Assembly: GCA_964477115.1 (NCBI GenBank)
Contig: CAYZCY010000012.1
Span: 1-38,919 of the forward strand
From: RGIG3135 sp964477115
Lineage (GTDB): Bacteria > Actinomycetota > Coriobacteriia > Coriobacteriales > Eggerthellaceae
Reading direction: 5' to 3'
Length of the DNA stretch: 38,919 nt
Shown: positions 10,980-19,290 of the stretch, one piece after another
Layout: each line of letters opens with the position of its first letter
How positions within the stretch are numbered: position 1 is the stretch's first letter
Made by a program: the position numbers and the translations under genes
Notes under the pieces: model-generated
Told to the model about the DNA's origin: nothing
Database searches by the model: none
What the model saw: the letters and a program-made list of their open reading frames with translations, nothing else

Positions 10980-11828
10980 GTGACGAATAACGAGAGCCAG
11001 GTTAAACCTGAGCGTTCTGCTCGTCGACTGCGCGCAAAAGGAGCTCATTCCCAGAAGGCGCAGATGACCTCGCAGTTATCGCAATCGCTTCCCGTGCTCG
11101 ATGTTGATGACATGCCCGCCCAGCTCGGCGCGCCGGTCATCACCTTCGATCACGTTACCAAGATCTATCCCGCTCAGCCCAACAAGCCTGCGTTAAACGA
11201 CGTCTCCCTGCAGATTTACGCAGGCGAGTTCTTGTTCCTCGTGGGCCATTCGGGCTCGGGCAAATCCACCTTCATTCGCCTTCTCACCCGTGAGATCAAG
11301 CCCACCGAGGGCAAGATCTACGTGGCGAATGAAGACCTTACCACCATGCGCAACTGGCGCGTTCCCTACCTGCGCCGCAACATCGGCTGCGTGTTCCAGG
11401 ACTTTAAGCTCCTGCCGAACAAGACGGTTTTCGAGAACGTCGCCTTTGCGCTTGAGGTAATTGGCAAGAGCAAGCACATCATCAAGACCCAGGTCCCCGA
11501 GGTCCTGCGTCTTGTCGGTCTTGCCGACAAGCTCAACAAGTACCCCGACCAGCTTTCCGGTGGTGAGCAGCAGCGCGTTTCCATCGCTCGCGCTATCGTG
11601 AACCGTCCGCCGCTTCTGATCTGCGACGAGCCCACGGGCAACCTTGACCCGCAAACCTCTCGCGGCATCATGGATCTGCTCGAGCGCATTAACCGCACGG
11701 GAACCACGGTTCTCATCGCCACGCATGACCGTGAAATGGTCGACAACATGCGTCGTCGCGTTATCGCGCTTGATCGCGGCCACCTGACTCGCGACCAGGA
11801 CAGGGGGGTGTACGGTTTCGATGCGTAA
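10980..11828 (+). CDS. ftsE: Cell-division ABC ATPase FtsE
   Basis: FtsE is the ATPase of the FtsEX complex, which couples cell division to activation of cell-wall hydrolases. Of 282 residues the ABC core starts near residue 53 (ITFDHVTKIYPAQPNKPALNDV). It has Walker A GHSGSGKST (89-97), the Q-loop CVFQDFKLLP, signature LSGGEQQRVSIARA, Walker B LLICDEPTGNLD and the switch ATHD. The roughly 50-residue N-terminal extension, basic and Ser/Gln-rich, is unusual since FtsE is normally near 220-230 residues. The start is GTG 10980 with GGAG about 8 nt upstream; an internal ATG at 11064 would remove part of the extension but has a weaker ribosome site. The stop overlaps the ftsX start. TAGAAT near 10931 may be a -10 element. 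Confidence 0.93.
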   Translation: MTNNESQVKPERSARRLRAKGAHSQKAQMTSQLSQSLPVLDVDDMPAQLGAPVITFDHVTKIYPAQPNKPALNDVSLQIYAGEFLFLVGHSGSGKSTFIRLLTREIKPTEGKIYVANEDLTTMRNWRVPYLRRNIGCVFQDFKLLPNKTVFENVAFALEVIGKSKHIIKTQVPEVLRLVGLADKLNKYPDQLSGGEQQRVSIARAIVNRPPLLICDEPTGNLDPQTSRGIMDLLERINRTGTTVLIATHDREMVDNMRRRVIALDRGHLTRDQDRGVYGFDA

Positions 11829-12735
11829 TCTTGCCTACTTCTTCAAAGAGTCCCTTCAGGGCTTTACGCGCAACCTTTCCACTGCGCTCGGATCCATCAT
11901 CACCATCTTCTTGTCGCTGCTCATCATCGGCGTGTTCTTGGTTGGCGCCTGCATCGTGAACAACCTGGTCAGCTCCATCGAGAACGAGGTTTCCATCACC
12001 GCATATGTCGCCGATGACGCCCAGCAGTCCGACATCGACTCGCTCATGAATTCCATCAAGGGCATCGAGGGCGTAGCGAGCGTTTCCTTCACCACGAAGG
12101 ACCAGGCGCTCGAGAACTTCCGCAACTCCATGACCTCGAACCCCGACGTGCTCGATCAGCTCGACGGCACCAACCCGCTGCCGGCTTCGATCGACGTGGA
12201 GCTCTCTGATCCCCAGATGGTCGAGCAGGTAGCTGCTCAGATCGAGGCAAACTCCACCTTCCGTTCCATCTGCGACGAGCCCGACAACCCGGCTGACTCC
12301 CTCAAGTACGGTCAGCAGACGGTTGACAAGCTCTTCTCGCTGACGAACTACGTGCGCTACATCGGCATCGCTCTTATCGTCCTGCTCACCTTCATCGCGC
12401 TCGTGTTCATCAACAACACCATTCGCCTGGCCATCCTTGCTCGTCGCAAGGAGATCGCCATCATGCGTCTGGTGGGCGCATCGAACGGCTTCATCCGCGG
12501 TCCCTTCCTGATGGAGGGCGCGCTCCATGCGCTGCTCGGCGCGGGTCTTGCCGTGGCGGCTCTGCAGGCGCTTCGCGTGTTCGCCCTGCCCCAGCTGCAG
12601 TCGGCCCTGTCCTTCCTGCCGCTTGAGGTGGGCACTCAGATGTATCTGATCATCTACGTCTCGCTGATCCTGGCAGGTCTGATCATCGGTCTTCTGGGCT
12701 CCGCTTTTGCGATGCGTCGTTACCTTAAGGTCTAA
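11821..12735 (+). CDS. ftsX: Cell-division membrane protein FtsX
   Basis: FtsX is the membrane half of FtsEX; its extracellular loop controls peptidoglycan hydrolases. The 304 residues show a short cytoplasmic start (MRNLAYFFKESLQGF), a first membrane helix around residues 21-45, an external domain of about 130 residues, and three helices in the C-terminal half, including IALIVLLTFIALVFINNTIRLAI followed by the conserved RRKEIAIMRLVGAS. ATG 11821 overlaps the end of ftsE by 8 bases (ATGCGTAA), so translation is coupled. The next gene begins 22 nt after the stop. Confidence 0.95.
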   Translation: MRNLAYFFKESLQGFTRNLSTALGSIITIFLSLLIIGVFLVGACIVNNLVSSIENEVSITAYVADDAQQSDIDSLMNSIKGIEGVASVSFTTKDQALENFRNSMTSNPDVLDQLDGTNPLPASIDVELSDPQMVEQVAAQIEANSTFRSICDEPDNPADSLKYGQQTVDKLFSLTNYVRYIGIALIVLLTFIALVFINNTIRLAILARRKEIAIMRLVGASNGFIRGPFLMEGALHALLGAGLAVAALQALRVFALPQLQSALSFLPLEVGTQMYLIIYVSLILAGLIIGLLGSAFAMRRYLKV

Positions 12736-12757
12736 CGAAGGCTGGCAAAACGCTTTC

Positions 12758-14032
12758 ATGGCTAAGGGCGCTAAGCATACATCGCGTGAGCGAAGGGGTG
12801 CATCGATCTCCAAGAGAGACCGTCAGCGCAACCAGCGCTTCATGCGCGTACTCGGCGCCTTTCTGCTCGTAGTTGTTGCATTTGCGGCTGGCTTCCTGGT
12901 GCGAAGCCAGCCGCTTCTCGTTTCCTCCCTGGGTTTTAACGTTGCCGAGGAGGAACTGGGATCTCAAGCTTCGGGCGAAGCGCATTCGACGCTCGATTCC
13001 GCTGGAGCGCGCGTTCTTGAGGTCGAGGGTTTGCTTAAGAGCACCGGCATGTACGGCATCAACCTCGATGCGGCAACACCGGCTCTGATCGAAGATCTCC
13101 TCTCAAGCACCGACGATCCCTATGCTACGTATTTCAGCCCCGAACGCTACGCTTCTTACGTAGGCGAGGCCTCGACGGGCTCTTACGCGGGCGTCGGCGT
13201 TTTGCTTGCCGAATACAACGGACGGGCCTACGTTGCCGATGTCTTTGAAGGCTCGGAAGCTGAAAGCAAGAACGTTATGCAGGGTGACGTGATCGTTGCT
13301 ATTGACGGCGACGCCGCGCAAACCTGGTCTTTAGCTGAAGCCTTGAACGCGATTGATCGCGGTGAAGGCGAAAGCGTGGTGATCACGTGGATGCGCCCTG
13401 TGAGCCTTGATGCCGAAACGGGAGAGGAATTCACCACCACCTTGACCTGCCACGACTACGAAGTGACCAACGTAAGCACTGAGTTGGAAGACACGGTTGG
13501 CTATATCAAGATTCGTCAGATCACCCAGAATTCCGCTCAGCATGTGAGCGAGGCTGTCAGCTCCCTTACCGCCCAGGGTGCGACATCCTTTGTTTTGGAT
13601 CTTCGGGACAATCCCGGCGGCTTTCTGACGCAGGCTGTTGACATTGCGGCCATGTTCGTGAAAAGCGGTGTCATCGTTGAGATCGAAACCTCTGATGGCA
13701 GAACCACCAAAAACGCTACGGGCGTCACGCTTACCGAAGCTCCCGTAGTGGTGATGGTCAACGCTTACACCTCTTCAGCTGCCGAGGTGTTGGCAGCCGG
13801 CCTGCAGGGCAACGGTCGTGCCGAGGTCGTCGGCGTTCGAACGGTGGGCAAGGGATCGGTTCAGGTCATGCGCGAGCTGGCCTTCGGCGGGGCTATCCGT
13901 TATACAGCGGCCTATTACTACACGCCGCTTGGCGCTGACATTGACGGCACGGGCGTAACCCCCGACGTTATCGTATCTGACGCCGAATCGCAAAAGCGCA
14001 TCGCCATCGATACCGCGCGCTCCCTTTCTTAA
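12758..14032 (+). CDS. S41 family C-terminal processing peptidase (CtpA/CtpB-like)
   Basis: Membrane-anchored serine protease that trims or degrades envelope proteins. The 424 residues contain a basic N-terminus, a single membrane anchor near residues 29-49 (FLLVVVAFAAGFLV), a PDZ domain (YAGVGVLLAEYNG to IDGDAAQTW) and the S41 fold. The Ser-Lys dyad is visible as VNAYTSSAAE (Ser339/340) and Lys365 in VGKGSVQ, with FVLDLRDNPGG before them. ATG 12758 was chosen because MAKGAKHTSRERR precedes the anchor; the open frame extends back into ftsX. The ribosome site is weak (AAGG about 15 nt upstream), suggesting translation coupled to ftsX. Its place behind ftsEX fits a role in cell-wall enzyme turnover (inference). 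Confidence 0.92.
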   Translation: MAKGAKHTSRERRGASISKRDRQRNQRFMRVLGAFLLVVVAFAAGFLVRSQPLLVSSLGFNVAEEELGSQASGEAHSTLDSAGARVLEVEGLLKSTGMYGINLDAATPALIEDLLSSTDDPYATYFSPERYASYVGEASTGSYAGVGVLLAEYNGRAYVADVFEGSEAESKNVMQGDVIVAIDGDAAQTWSLAEALNAIDRGEGESVVITWMRPVSLDAETGEEFTTTLTCHDYEVTNVSTELEDTVGYIKIRQITQNSAQHVSEAVSSLTAQGATSFVLDLRDNPGGFLTQAVDIAAMFVKSGVIVEIETSDGRTTKNATGVTLTEAPVVVMVNAYTSSAAEVLAAGLQGNGRAEVVGVRTVGKGSVQVMRELAFGGAIRYTAAYYYTPLGADIDGTGVTPDVIVSDAESQKRIAIDTARSLS

Positions 14033-14045
14033 GGGCTCTGCGTTT

Positions 14046-16079
14046 ATGGCACGATCAAGATCTCATACCCGCCGTAGGTCGCGGGCAAATCCGCGAGGCG
14101 TCCTTATGGTGCGCTCCGGTGGCTTTGGCTTCGTTCAAGCTGCCGAGGGAGAATACTTCGTTTCCTCGCATGATATGAACGGCGCATTCGACGGCGACTT
14201 GGTGGAGCTTGCTCCCATTTCGCGTAAGGGTGCGCGTCGTGGAGCCGGACGTCATGCTGGCGATACCCAAGGACCGGGGGAGAGGCCCGCTGCTCGTGTG
14301 TTGCGCGTTTTGGAACGTGCCCATGACACCGTCATTGGCCGCTACGAGGTGGCCGAACCATTCGGCGTGGTCGTGCCCGAAGATACGCGCATCCCCTATG
14401 ACATCTTTACCATGCGCGCGGATAGCCCCGATGTTCAGGACGGCTCTTTGGTGCGCGTGCGCATAGTCCAGTTTCCTAGCAGATCGACGGCTGCCACGGG
14501 CGTTGTTGAGGAAGTAATCGGCATGGAGGACGACGCGCGAATCGGCATTGATCTCATCGTGGCGAAGAACAAGCTGGAGACCGAGTTTTCGAATGCCGCT
14601 ATCGAGCAGGCCCGTGCTGCGCGCCTTGACGAGCTGGGCGCCCTGGCCGAAGGGTATCGCGATCTCCGCGAGAGATTTGTGTTCACGGTGGATCCCGCCG
14701 ATGCTCGCGACTTCGACGATGCGGTTTCTCTGGACGTCCTGGATGAATCCGCAGACTGCGGGATGGCGCCCCGAGGCGCCAAATGGCGCTTGGGGGTTCA
14801 TATTGCCGACGTTGCGCATTATGTGAGCTGGGATTCTTCTCTTGACCTTGATGCCCGTCGTCGCGCAACGAGCGTGTATCTCGCCGATCGCGTCATTCCC
14901 ATGCTTCCCCATGAGCTCTCGAATGATCTGTGCTCGCTTAAGCCGCACGAGCTGCGCCGAAGCATGACGGTTGACTTGTATCTTGACTCGGCTGCGGATG
15001 TGGTCGGCTACGAAATATACCCCGCCTTGATTCAGTCAGCTGCGCGTTTGACTTACGAGCAGGCGCAGGCGATGCTCGAAGGCTCTTTCGGTGATGCGGA
15101 CGATCTTTTCCTTGCCCAGTTGAGCGAACGCCTCAAGCTTCTTTCGTCGGTAGCTAAGAAGCGCTCGGCCAAGCGCAAGCAGGCGGGAGGCATCGATTTT
15201 GTCACTGTTGAGGCTAAGGTGAAGCTTGACGAGGAAGGCATCCCCGTCGATATCATCATGCGTCGCAAGACCGATGCGACTGAGCTCATTGAAGAGGCCA
15301 TGATTTTGGCGAACGAAACCGTGGCTTCCCATTTGGAGAGCAGGGAGTTTCCCTGCATGTATCGCGTGCATGAACGCCCGTCGGCTGATGCGCTTGACGC
15401 GCTGCTTTCGGTGTTTCAAGAGTTTCCCTGGTTTACCGAGGATATGGCCTTGAGGCTCATGACGGGCAACCCTCGCACTATTCAATCAATCCTGGATGCA
15501 AGTTCGGGCAGGTCCGAGGAGGAGCTTGTGTCTTCGCTTGTGCTTCGCTCCATGAAGCGCGCTGTATACAAGACGGAAAACGATTGCCACTATGGTCTGG
15601 CAAGCAAGGCCTACGCTCACTTTACGAGCCCCATTCGCCGCTATCCCGATCTTGTGGTTCATCGCATGCTGAAAGCCCAGCTGGGAAAGCGCCCCGAGAA
15701 ATTTGGCTCGGAGGTTTCCGCCATGCCCTGGATTGCTAAACATTCTTCCGAAATGGAGCGCATCGCCGATGCGGCTGCCCGCGAGTCTCAGGAGCTGAAG
15801 ATCATCGAGTATCTCGAGCGCTTCGTGGGAAAGTCCTTCTCGGGCGTGATATCGGGGGTGGCCACCTATGGCCTGTACGTGCGCCTCGATAACACCGCGG
15901 AGGGCTTTTTGCCCGTGCGCATGCTGGGAGGGGAGTACTTCTCCTTCGATCCGAGACGCTGGTGCTTGTGCGGGCAGGATACGGGCAAAACCTACCGACT
16001 CGGTCAGCGTGTCGCGGTTGTCTTGATAGCCGCCGATGCGCGCGAGCGCAAGCTCGAATTCCGCTTGGCAAGCAAATAG
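14046..16079 (+). CDS. rnr: Ribonuclease R / RNB-domain exoribonuclease
   Basis: A 3'-5' exoribonuclease for structured RNA, 677 residues. The order is an N-terminal OB/cold-shock region (GGFGFVQAAEGEYFVSSHDMNGAFDGDLVEL), a second OB region, the RNB catalytic domain with DPADARDFDDAVSLD at about 216-230 (metal-binding Asp residues intact) and FTSPIRRYPDLVVHRML, and a C-terminal S1 domain (FSGVISGVATYGLYVRLDNTAEGF). It lacks the long Lys-rich tail of E. coli RNase R. It starts 13 nt after the peptidase gene with a weak ribosome site. Many genomes carry smpB and tmRNA directly after rnr; here the unit ends at a terminator instead. Confidence 0.93.
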   Translation: MARSRSHTRRRSRANPRGVLMVRSGGFGFVQAAEGEYFVSSHDMNGAFDGDLVELAPISRKGARRGAGRHAGDTQGPGERPAARVLRVLERAHDTVIGRYEVAEPFGVVVPEDTRIPYDIFTMRADSPDVQDGSLVRVRIVQFPSRSTAATGVVEEVIGMEDDARIGIDLIVAKNKLETEFSNAAIEQARAARLDELGALAEGYRDLRERFVFTVDPADARDFDDAVSLDVLDESADCGMAPRGAKWRLGVHIADVAHYVSWDSSLDLDARRRATSVYLADRVIPMLPHELSNDLCSLKPHELRRSMTVDLYLDSAADVVGYEIYPALIQSAARLTYEQAQAMLEGSFGDADDLFLAQLSERLKLLSSVAKKRSAKRKQAGGIDFVTVEAKVKLDEEGIPVDIIMRRKTDATELIEEAMILANETVASHLESREFPCMYRVHERPSADALDALLSVFQEFPWFTEDMALRLMTGNPRTIQSILDASSGRSEEELVSSLVLRSMKRAVYKTENDCHYGLASKAYAHFTSPIRRYPDLVVHRMLKAQLGKRPEKFGSEVSAMPWIAKHSSEMERIADAAARESQELKIIEYLERFVGKSFSGVISGVATYGLYVRLDNTAEGFLPVRMLGGEYFSFDPRRWCLCGQDTGKTYRLGQRVAVVLIAADARERKLEFRLASK

Positions 16080-16130
16080 CCCCTCCTTGGCCCGGCTTGC
16101 GAAGCCTGACCGAAAGAGGGGCTGCTTTAA
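16078..16130. terminator. Shared terminator between rnr and leuA
   Basis: AGCCCCTC (16078-16085) pairs with GAGGGGCT (16116-16123) and encloses a smaller GGCTT/AAGCC hairpin. It overlaps the end of rnr and is followed by GCTTTAATC on the plus strand and by ATTTGCTTG on the minus strand. Being between convergent genes it probably serves both, though the T-tracts are weak. Confidence 0.55.
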
Positions 16131-16187
16131 TCGAAGGTGCGTTTCTCGCTTGCTGCAGCGTAGGTGCAGCTGCGCCCTGCCACGATG

Positions 16188-17708
16188 CTACATCTTGCGC
16201 TGCATCAGTCTGTTTACGGCATTGAGGTAAGCCTTGGTGGACGACACGATGATGTCGCCATCGGATCCACGGCCGGTGAATACCTCGCCCTTGTCCGACT
16301 TCACGCGAACCGTAACCTCGCCAAGGGCGTCGATTCCTCGGGTGATCGACTGCACCGAGAACTCGGACAGGTCGTTTTCGACGCCGGTGATCTGGTCGAT
16401 GGCCTTGTAGACCGCATCGATCGGGCCGGCGCCCCATTCGCAGACAGTGGTCTCGTTACCTTCGGAATCTTTGAGCGTTACGGTGGCGGTGGGCTTGAGC
16501 GGGAAGCCGCAGCTCACCTGAACGCCCGTGAGCGTGAACAGGGCTCCCTCTTCGCGTTCGCGTTCGCTTACCAGGCTCTGGAGATCCTCGTCGTAGACCT
16601 CCTTCTTCTTGTCGGCAATATTGAGGAAGGCTTCGTAGAGTCGATCAAGCTCTTCGCCCTCGAATTCGTAGCCCAGTTCCTCAAGGCGGTGCTTGAGGGC
16701 TGCATGGCCGCTGCGGGCGGTGAGCACAATCTGGCTGACACCCGCACCCACGTCTGCGGGATCGATGATCTCGTACGTGTCACGCTTCTTCAGCACGCCA
16801 TCCTGATGGATACCGGAGGAGTGAGCGAAGGCGTTGGCGCCGACGATGGCCTTGTTGGCCTGCACGTTCATGCCGGTGATTGAGCTCACGAGACGGCTTG
16901 CCTTGATGAACTCGCGCGTGTTGATGTCCGTGTGCGCGTTAAGCTCCTCGCCGTGCATGCGGATGCCCATGACCACTTCCTCCATGGCCGTGTTGCCCGC
17001 ACGCTCTCCCAGGCCGTTGATGGTGCATTCAACCTGAGTGGCGCCGTTTTTGACCGCAGAGAGAGCCAGCGCGGTGGCCATGCCCAGGTCGTTGTGGCAG
17101 TGAGCCGAAACGGTGATGTTTTCGATGCCGCGAACGTTTTCCATGAGATAGGCAATGCGTGCGCCAAACTCCTCGGGCAGCGAATAGCCCGTGGTGTCGG
17201 GAATGTTGACCACCGTAGCTCCTGCATCTACAACAGCCTGGATGACCTTGGCGAGGAAGGCGTAGTCGGAACGCCCCGCGTCCTCGGCGTAGAACTGCAC
17301 GTCCTCAACATAGCGCTTTGCGTACTTGACGGCGTGAACTGCTCGTTCGATGCACTGCTCTTCGGTGATGCGCAGCTTGTCGCGCATATGGCTCGGGGAT
17401 ACGCCGATGCCGGTGTGGATGCGCGGGCGCTTGGCGTACTTGAGAGCTTCGGCGGCCACATCGATGTCCTTCTCGACGGCGCGCGTAAGACCGCAGACAA
17501 CGGCGTCTTCTCCGGCGAGCTCGGCTATGCGGCGCACGCTTTCGAAATCTCCGGGGCTCGAGATGGGGAATCCCGCCTCGATGACGTCGACGTTTAAGCG
17601 CAGCAGCTGGCGGGCAACGACGAGCTTCTCCTCGGTGTTCATAGACGCGCCAGGTGACTGCTCACCGTCTCTTAAGGTGGTGTCGAAAATGTTGATCTTG
17701 CGGGTCAT
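16188..17708 (-). CDS. leuA: 2-isopropylmalate synthase
   Basis: Condenses acetyl-CoA with 3-methyl-2-oxobutanoate, the first committed step of leucine synthesis. The 506 residues begin with the DRE-TIM motif IFDTTLRDGEQSPG and contain the metal-binding HCHND in ITVSAHCHNDLGMA, GLGERAGN, and a C-terminal LeuA allosteric domain where leucine feedback is expected. ATG 17708 has AAGGAAG upstream. It is the last gene of the ilvD-ilvB-ilvN-ilvC-leuA operon, 55 nt after ilvC, so it should be under the same leader. The single-domain length fits the bacterial LeuA1 type. Confidence 0.95.
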   Translation of the reverse strand: MTRKINIFDTTLRDGEQSPGASMNTEEKLVVARQLLRLNVDVIEAGFPISSPGDFESVRRIAELAGEDAVVCGLTRAVEKDIDVAAEALKYAKRPRIHTGIGVSPSHMRDKLRITEEQCIERAVHAVKYAKRYVEDVQFYAEDAGRSDYAFLAKVIQAVVDAGATVVNIPDTTGYSLPEEFGARIAYLMENVRGIENITVSAHCHNDLGMATALALSAVKNGATQVECTINGLGERAGNTAMEEVVMGIRMHGEELNAHTDINTREFIKASRLVSSITGMNVQANKAIVGANAFAHSSGIHQDGVLKKRDTYEIIDPADVGAGVSQIVLTARSGHAALKHRLEELGYEFEGEELDRLYEAFLNIADKKKEVYDEDLQSLVSEREREEGALFTLTGVQVSCGFPLKPTATVTLKDSEGNETTVCEWGAGPIDAVYKAIDQITGVENDLSEFSVQSITRGIDALGEVTVRVKSDKGEVFTGRGSDGDIIVSSTKAYLNAVNRLMQRKM

Positions 17709-17763
17709 GGGTGCTTCCTTCTTTCGGTAGGCTGTAAGGCTGAGAAGATGGTTTTACGCCGCG

Positions 17764-18756
17764 CTAACGCAGCCAGGAGAACATGGATCGCATCGCCGCA
17801 CCCGTCTCCTCGATGAGATGAGCGTTGTTGGCGGCGCGCTGCTCGAGAAGCCAGGCATGGTCGTTTTCGCAATCAGCGATGAATTCCTTGGCGAACTCAC
17901 CGGACTGGATGCGAGAGAGGATGTTTTTCATGGCTTCCTTGGACTGCTCGCCGATAACCTGCACTCCGGCGTGGTAGTCGCCGTATTCCGCGGTGTTGGA
18001 GATCGACCAGCGCATGTGGTGCATGCCGCCCTCGTACATAAGGTCGACGATCATCTTCATCTCGTGGTAGCACTCGAAATAAGCCATCTCGGGGGGATAG
18101 CCCGCCTCGACGAGCGTCTCGAAGCCCGCCTTGATGAGCGCGGTGACGCCGCCGCAGAGCACGGCCTGCTCGCCGAAGAGGTCTGTTTCGGTTTCGTCTT
18201 TGAAGGTGGTCTGGACAACGCCCGTGCGGGTTCCGCCGATGCCCCAAGCATAGGAAAGCGCAAGGTCAAGCGCGTTTCCTGTGTAATCCTGCTGCACGCA
18301 TACCAGGTCGGGCACACCGGATCCCTCGACGTACTGGCGACGCACGATGTGTCCGGGTCCCTTCGGGGCAATCATGACCACGTTAACGCTCTCGGGCGGG
18401 GTGATGAAGCCGTAGTGGATGTTGAATCCATGGGCGAAGGCAAGCGTGTCGCCCTCGTCGAGGTTAGCCTCGATCTGCTCGGCATAAACCTTCGCCTGGA
18501 TTTCATCGGGAAGGAGAATCATGACGAAATCGGCTTCCTTTACGGCCTCGGGCACGGTGAGCACCTTGAGGCCTTCCTTTTCCGCGGCCTCCCAGGACTG
18601 AGATCCCTCGCGCAGGCCGACGCGCACGTCGCAGCCCGAGTCCTTGAGGTTTAGGGCATGGGCATGTCCCTGGCTGCCGTAGCCGATGACGGCGATCTTC
18701 TTCTCTTTGATGAGTTGGGGATTGGTGTCTGCCTCGGTGTAGATTGTGACGCTCAT
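17764..18756 (-). CDS. ilvC: Ketol-acid reductoisomerase, class I
   Basis: Converts acetolactate and acetohydroxybutyrate to the dihydroxy acids using NADPH and magnesium. The 330-residue length marks the short class I form. The nucleotide-binding GYGSQGHAHALNLKDSG and catalytic EQAVLCGG and MYEGGMHHMRWSISNTAEYGD are visible. ATG 18756 was chosen for AAAGGAA upstream and the family-typical N-terminus MSVTIYTEADTN; an earlier in-frame start at 18789 adds 11 residues. The gene sits 45 nt downstream of ilvN. Confidence 0.96.
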   Translation of the reverse strand: MSVTIYTEADTNPQLIKEKKIAVIGYGSQGHAHALNLKDSGCDVRVGLREGSQSWEAAEKEGLKVLTVPEAVKEADFVMILLPDEIQAKVYAEQIEANLDEGDTLAFAHGFNIHYGFITPPESVNVVMIAPKGPGHIVRRQYVEGSGVPDLVCVQQDYTGNALDLALSYAWGIGGTRTGVVQTTFKDETETDLFGEQAVLCGGVTALIKAGFETLVEAGYPPEMAYFECYHEMKMIVDLMYEGGMHHMRWSISNTAEYGDYHAGVQVIGEQSKEAMKNILSRIQSGEFAKEFIADCENDHAWLLEQRAANNAHLIEETGAAMRSMFSWLR

Positions 18757-18801
18757 GTTTGTTCCTTTCTTTAGGCTGGGATATATCAAAGTACGGGGCT
18801 T

Positions 18802-19290
18802 TTAGATCTTGGTGTTGCGCGACATCGCGATGAGGCCGGTGCGAACGGTTTCTTTGATACCGTAGGCGCGGAAGAGGTCCTCGATACCAGAGAGCTTGGC
18901 TTCATCTCCTGTCACCTCAATGGTGAGCGAATTGCGGCCTACGTCAACGATGTTGGCGCGGAAGATATTGGCAAGCTCGATGATCTCGCTGCGTCGCTCG
19001 GGAGTTGCGTTGACCTTGAACAGCGCAAGTTCGCGTTCGATGGAGTCGCCCTTGGTCAGGTCGGTGATCTTGTGGACGCTGATGAGCTTGTGCAGCTGCT
19101 TGGTGATTTGCTCGTAGGCCACGGCGTCGGCGGTTACGATGGCGGTGATGCGCGACATCGTGGAGTCCTCGGTGGGGCCGACAGAGAGCGATTCAATATT
19201 GAAGCCGCGGCGCGAGATCAAGCCGGTGACGCGCGAGAGCACGCCGGGCTTGTTCTCGACGAGGATGGAGAGCACGTGCTTGGTCTTCAT
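18802..19290 (-). CDS. ilvN: Acetolactate synthase small (regulatory) subunit
   Basis: Regulatory partner of IlvB, mediating valine feedback. The 162 residues start with an ACT domain (HVLSILVENKPGVLSRVTGLISRRGFNIESLSVGPT) followed by the C-terminal small-subunit domain. The ATG shares its A with the ilvB stop codon (TAATG), so production is coupled to the catalytic subunit. The length and domain order are normal for the short actinobacterial/Firmicutes type. Confidence 0.96.
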   Translation of the reverse strand: MKTKHVLSILVENKPGVLSRVTGLISRRGFNIESLSVGPTEDSTMSRITAIVTADAVAYEQITKQLHKLISVHKITDLTKGDSIERELALFKVNATPERRSEIIELANIFRANIVDVGRNSLTIEVTGDEAKLSGIEDLFRAYGIKETVRTGLIAMSRNTKI

